From Treponema sp. (GTDB taxonomy: Bacteria > Spirochaetota > Spirochaetia > Treponematales > Breznakiellaceae), in contig JAITHH010000094.1 in assembly GCA_031280065.1 (NCBI GenBank), positions 1-5,174 of the forward strand: DNA of 5,174 nt. Reading direction: 5' to 3'. Below are positions 4,489-5,174 of the stretch, piece after piece. The notes beneath the pieces are model-generated. The model worked only from the letters and a program-made list of their open reading frames with translations, had not been told where the DNA came from and ran no database searches. Each line of letters begins with the position of its first letter. The stretch's first letter is position 1. A program made the position numbers and the translations under genes.

Positions 4489-5174
4489 ATGGGAACGGCT
4501 GGGGCATACTGGAATGAACGGGTCAGCAGACTGGATCCCTATGTGCCGGGCGAACAGCCGCAAAACCGCCAAATCATCAAACTCAACACCAATGAGAACC
4601 CCTACCCGCCTTCACCAAAGGCGCTGGAGGCGATTCAGCGGGCTGCCGGGGATAGGCTCAGGCTCTACCCCGACCCGGATTGTACGGAACTGAGGGAGGC
4701 TGCCGCAGCCCGGTACGGCGTCAAGCCGTCCCAAGTCTTTGCGGCAAACGGTTCTGATGAAGCGCTGGCCTTTGCTTTCGCCGCTTTTTTCGCCTCCTCC
4801 CGCGCGGGTGAAGTACCGGCGATACGCTTCCCGGACATCACTTACAGCTTTTACCCGGTCTATGCGGGGCTTTGGGATGTGCCCTTTGAGACAGCGCCCC
4901 TCGCGGATGATTTTTCTATCAAGGTAGAAGACTATCTCCAGCCTTCGGGAGGGCTGACGCTGGCAAATCCCAATGCTCCTACCGGACGAGCCTTGTCCCT
5001 CCGGCAGATCAGGCGGCTTGTTGAGTATCAGTACCAGCAGGGTACGTTGGCGCTGATAGACGAGGCTTACGGGGCTTTTTCCCTTGAGCCTTGCTCGGCG
5101 CTGCCGCTCATTACGGATTTTCCAAACCTCCTTACCGTGCATACCTTGTCCAAGTCGGCTTCTTTGGCGGGACT
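4489..5174 (+). CDS. hisC: Histidinol-phosphate aminotransferase-like PLP enzyme (partial, 3' end missing)
   Basis: 228 codons are visible; the frame is open at the window edge, and the usual length is about 350-370. This is a fold-type I, class I/II PLP aminotransferase. Visible landmarks are '[13 protein letters not shown]' (31-43), '[14 protein letters not shown]' (58-71), '[13 protein letters not shown]' (86-98), '[13 protein letters not shown]' (114-126), 'ANPNAPTG' (159-166; Asn162 contacts PLP), 'LIDEAYGAF' (189-197; Asp191 pairs with the PLP nitrogen, Tyr194 follows) and '[11 protein letters not shown]' (218-228; Lys222 forms the Schiff base). The order and spacing fit HisC, which converts imidazole-acetol phosphate and glutamate to histidinol phosphate. 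The closely related CobD or other aminotransferases are less likely but not excluded, since the substrate-binding C-terminal part is absent. The ATG at 4489 is the only start downstream of the in-frame TAG at 4471. No Shine-Dalgarno precedes it. Confidence 0.88.
   Translation, partial: MGTAGAYWNERVSRLDPYVPGEQPQNRQIIKLNTNENPYPPSPKALEAIQRAAGDRLRLYPDPDCTELREAAAARYGVKPSQVFAANGSDEALAFAFAAFFASSRAGEVPAIRFPDITYSFYPVYAGLWDVPFETAPLADDFSIKVEDYLQPSGGLTLANPNAPTGRALSLRQIRRLVEYQYQQGTLALIDEAYGAFSLEPCSALPLITDFPNLLTVHTLSKSASLAG

Noticed and set aside
3664..4572. 302-codon open frame on the minus strand
   Set aside because: It is antisense to both transporter genes and runs into hisC. It is rich in Arg/Pro/Gly, as shadow frames of GC-rich DNA are.
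4612..5142. 176-codon minus-strand open frame
   Set aside because: It is antisense to hisC, whose catalytic motifs are in the plus frame.

Overview
The window looks like chromosomal DNA of a GC-rich spirochaete, probably a Treponema of the termite-gut or environmental kind. That guess rests on general similarity of the AspRS and of the small toxin-antitoxin genes, on a GC-rich core (positions 1463-5174) beside an AT-richer accessory block, and on 'AATCCGTG'-type intergenic repeats. No rRNA or other marker confirms it.

Left part (1-1462), accessory. Two toxin-antitoxin modules lie tail to tail. On the + strand is a small BrnT/DUF4258-like toxin gene (7-275), broken by an exact 8-bp tandem duplication, and overlapping its end an intact ribbon-helix-helix antitoxin (268-510). 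On the - strand is a mazEF-type pair: antitoxin 1158-925 and PemK/MazF toxin 925-581, overlapping by one base as TAATG. To the right, 1159-1462 holds the mazE-like promoter, a fragment sharing 28 exact bases with the broken toxin gene, an inverted AATCCGTG repeat, a small palindrome, a 14-bp repeat shared with position 517, and the likely aspS promoter.

Right part (1463-5174), core. aspS (bacterial aspartyl-tRNA synthetase, 617 aa) is followed after 24 bases by two short CHR-family (chromate transporter) half genes that overlap as ATGA and probably make a two-subunit transporter. A new promoter and a HisC-like PLP aminotransferase follow; the latter is cut by the window end just after its Schiff-base lysine motif.

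The two most interesting signals are (1) the toxin switched off by a perfect, in principle reversible, 8-bp duplication while its antitoxin remains intact, and (2) the three transcription-unit-leading genes (mazE-like, aspS, hisC) having no Shine-Dalgarno sequence and a -10-like hexamer only 6-7 bases before the ATG. The second pattern predicts leaderless mRNAs, whereas the operon-internal antitoxin and mazF genes do have Shine-Dalgarno sequences.
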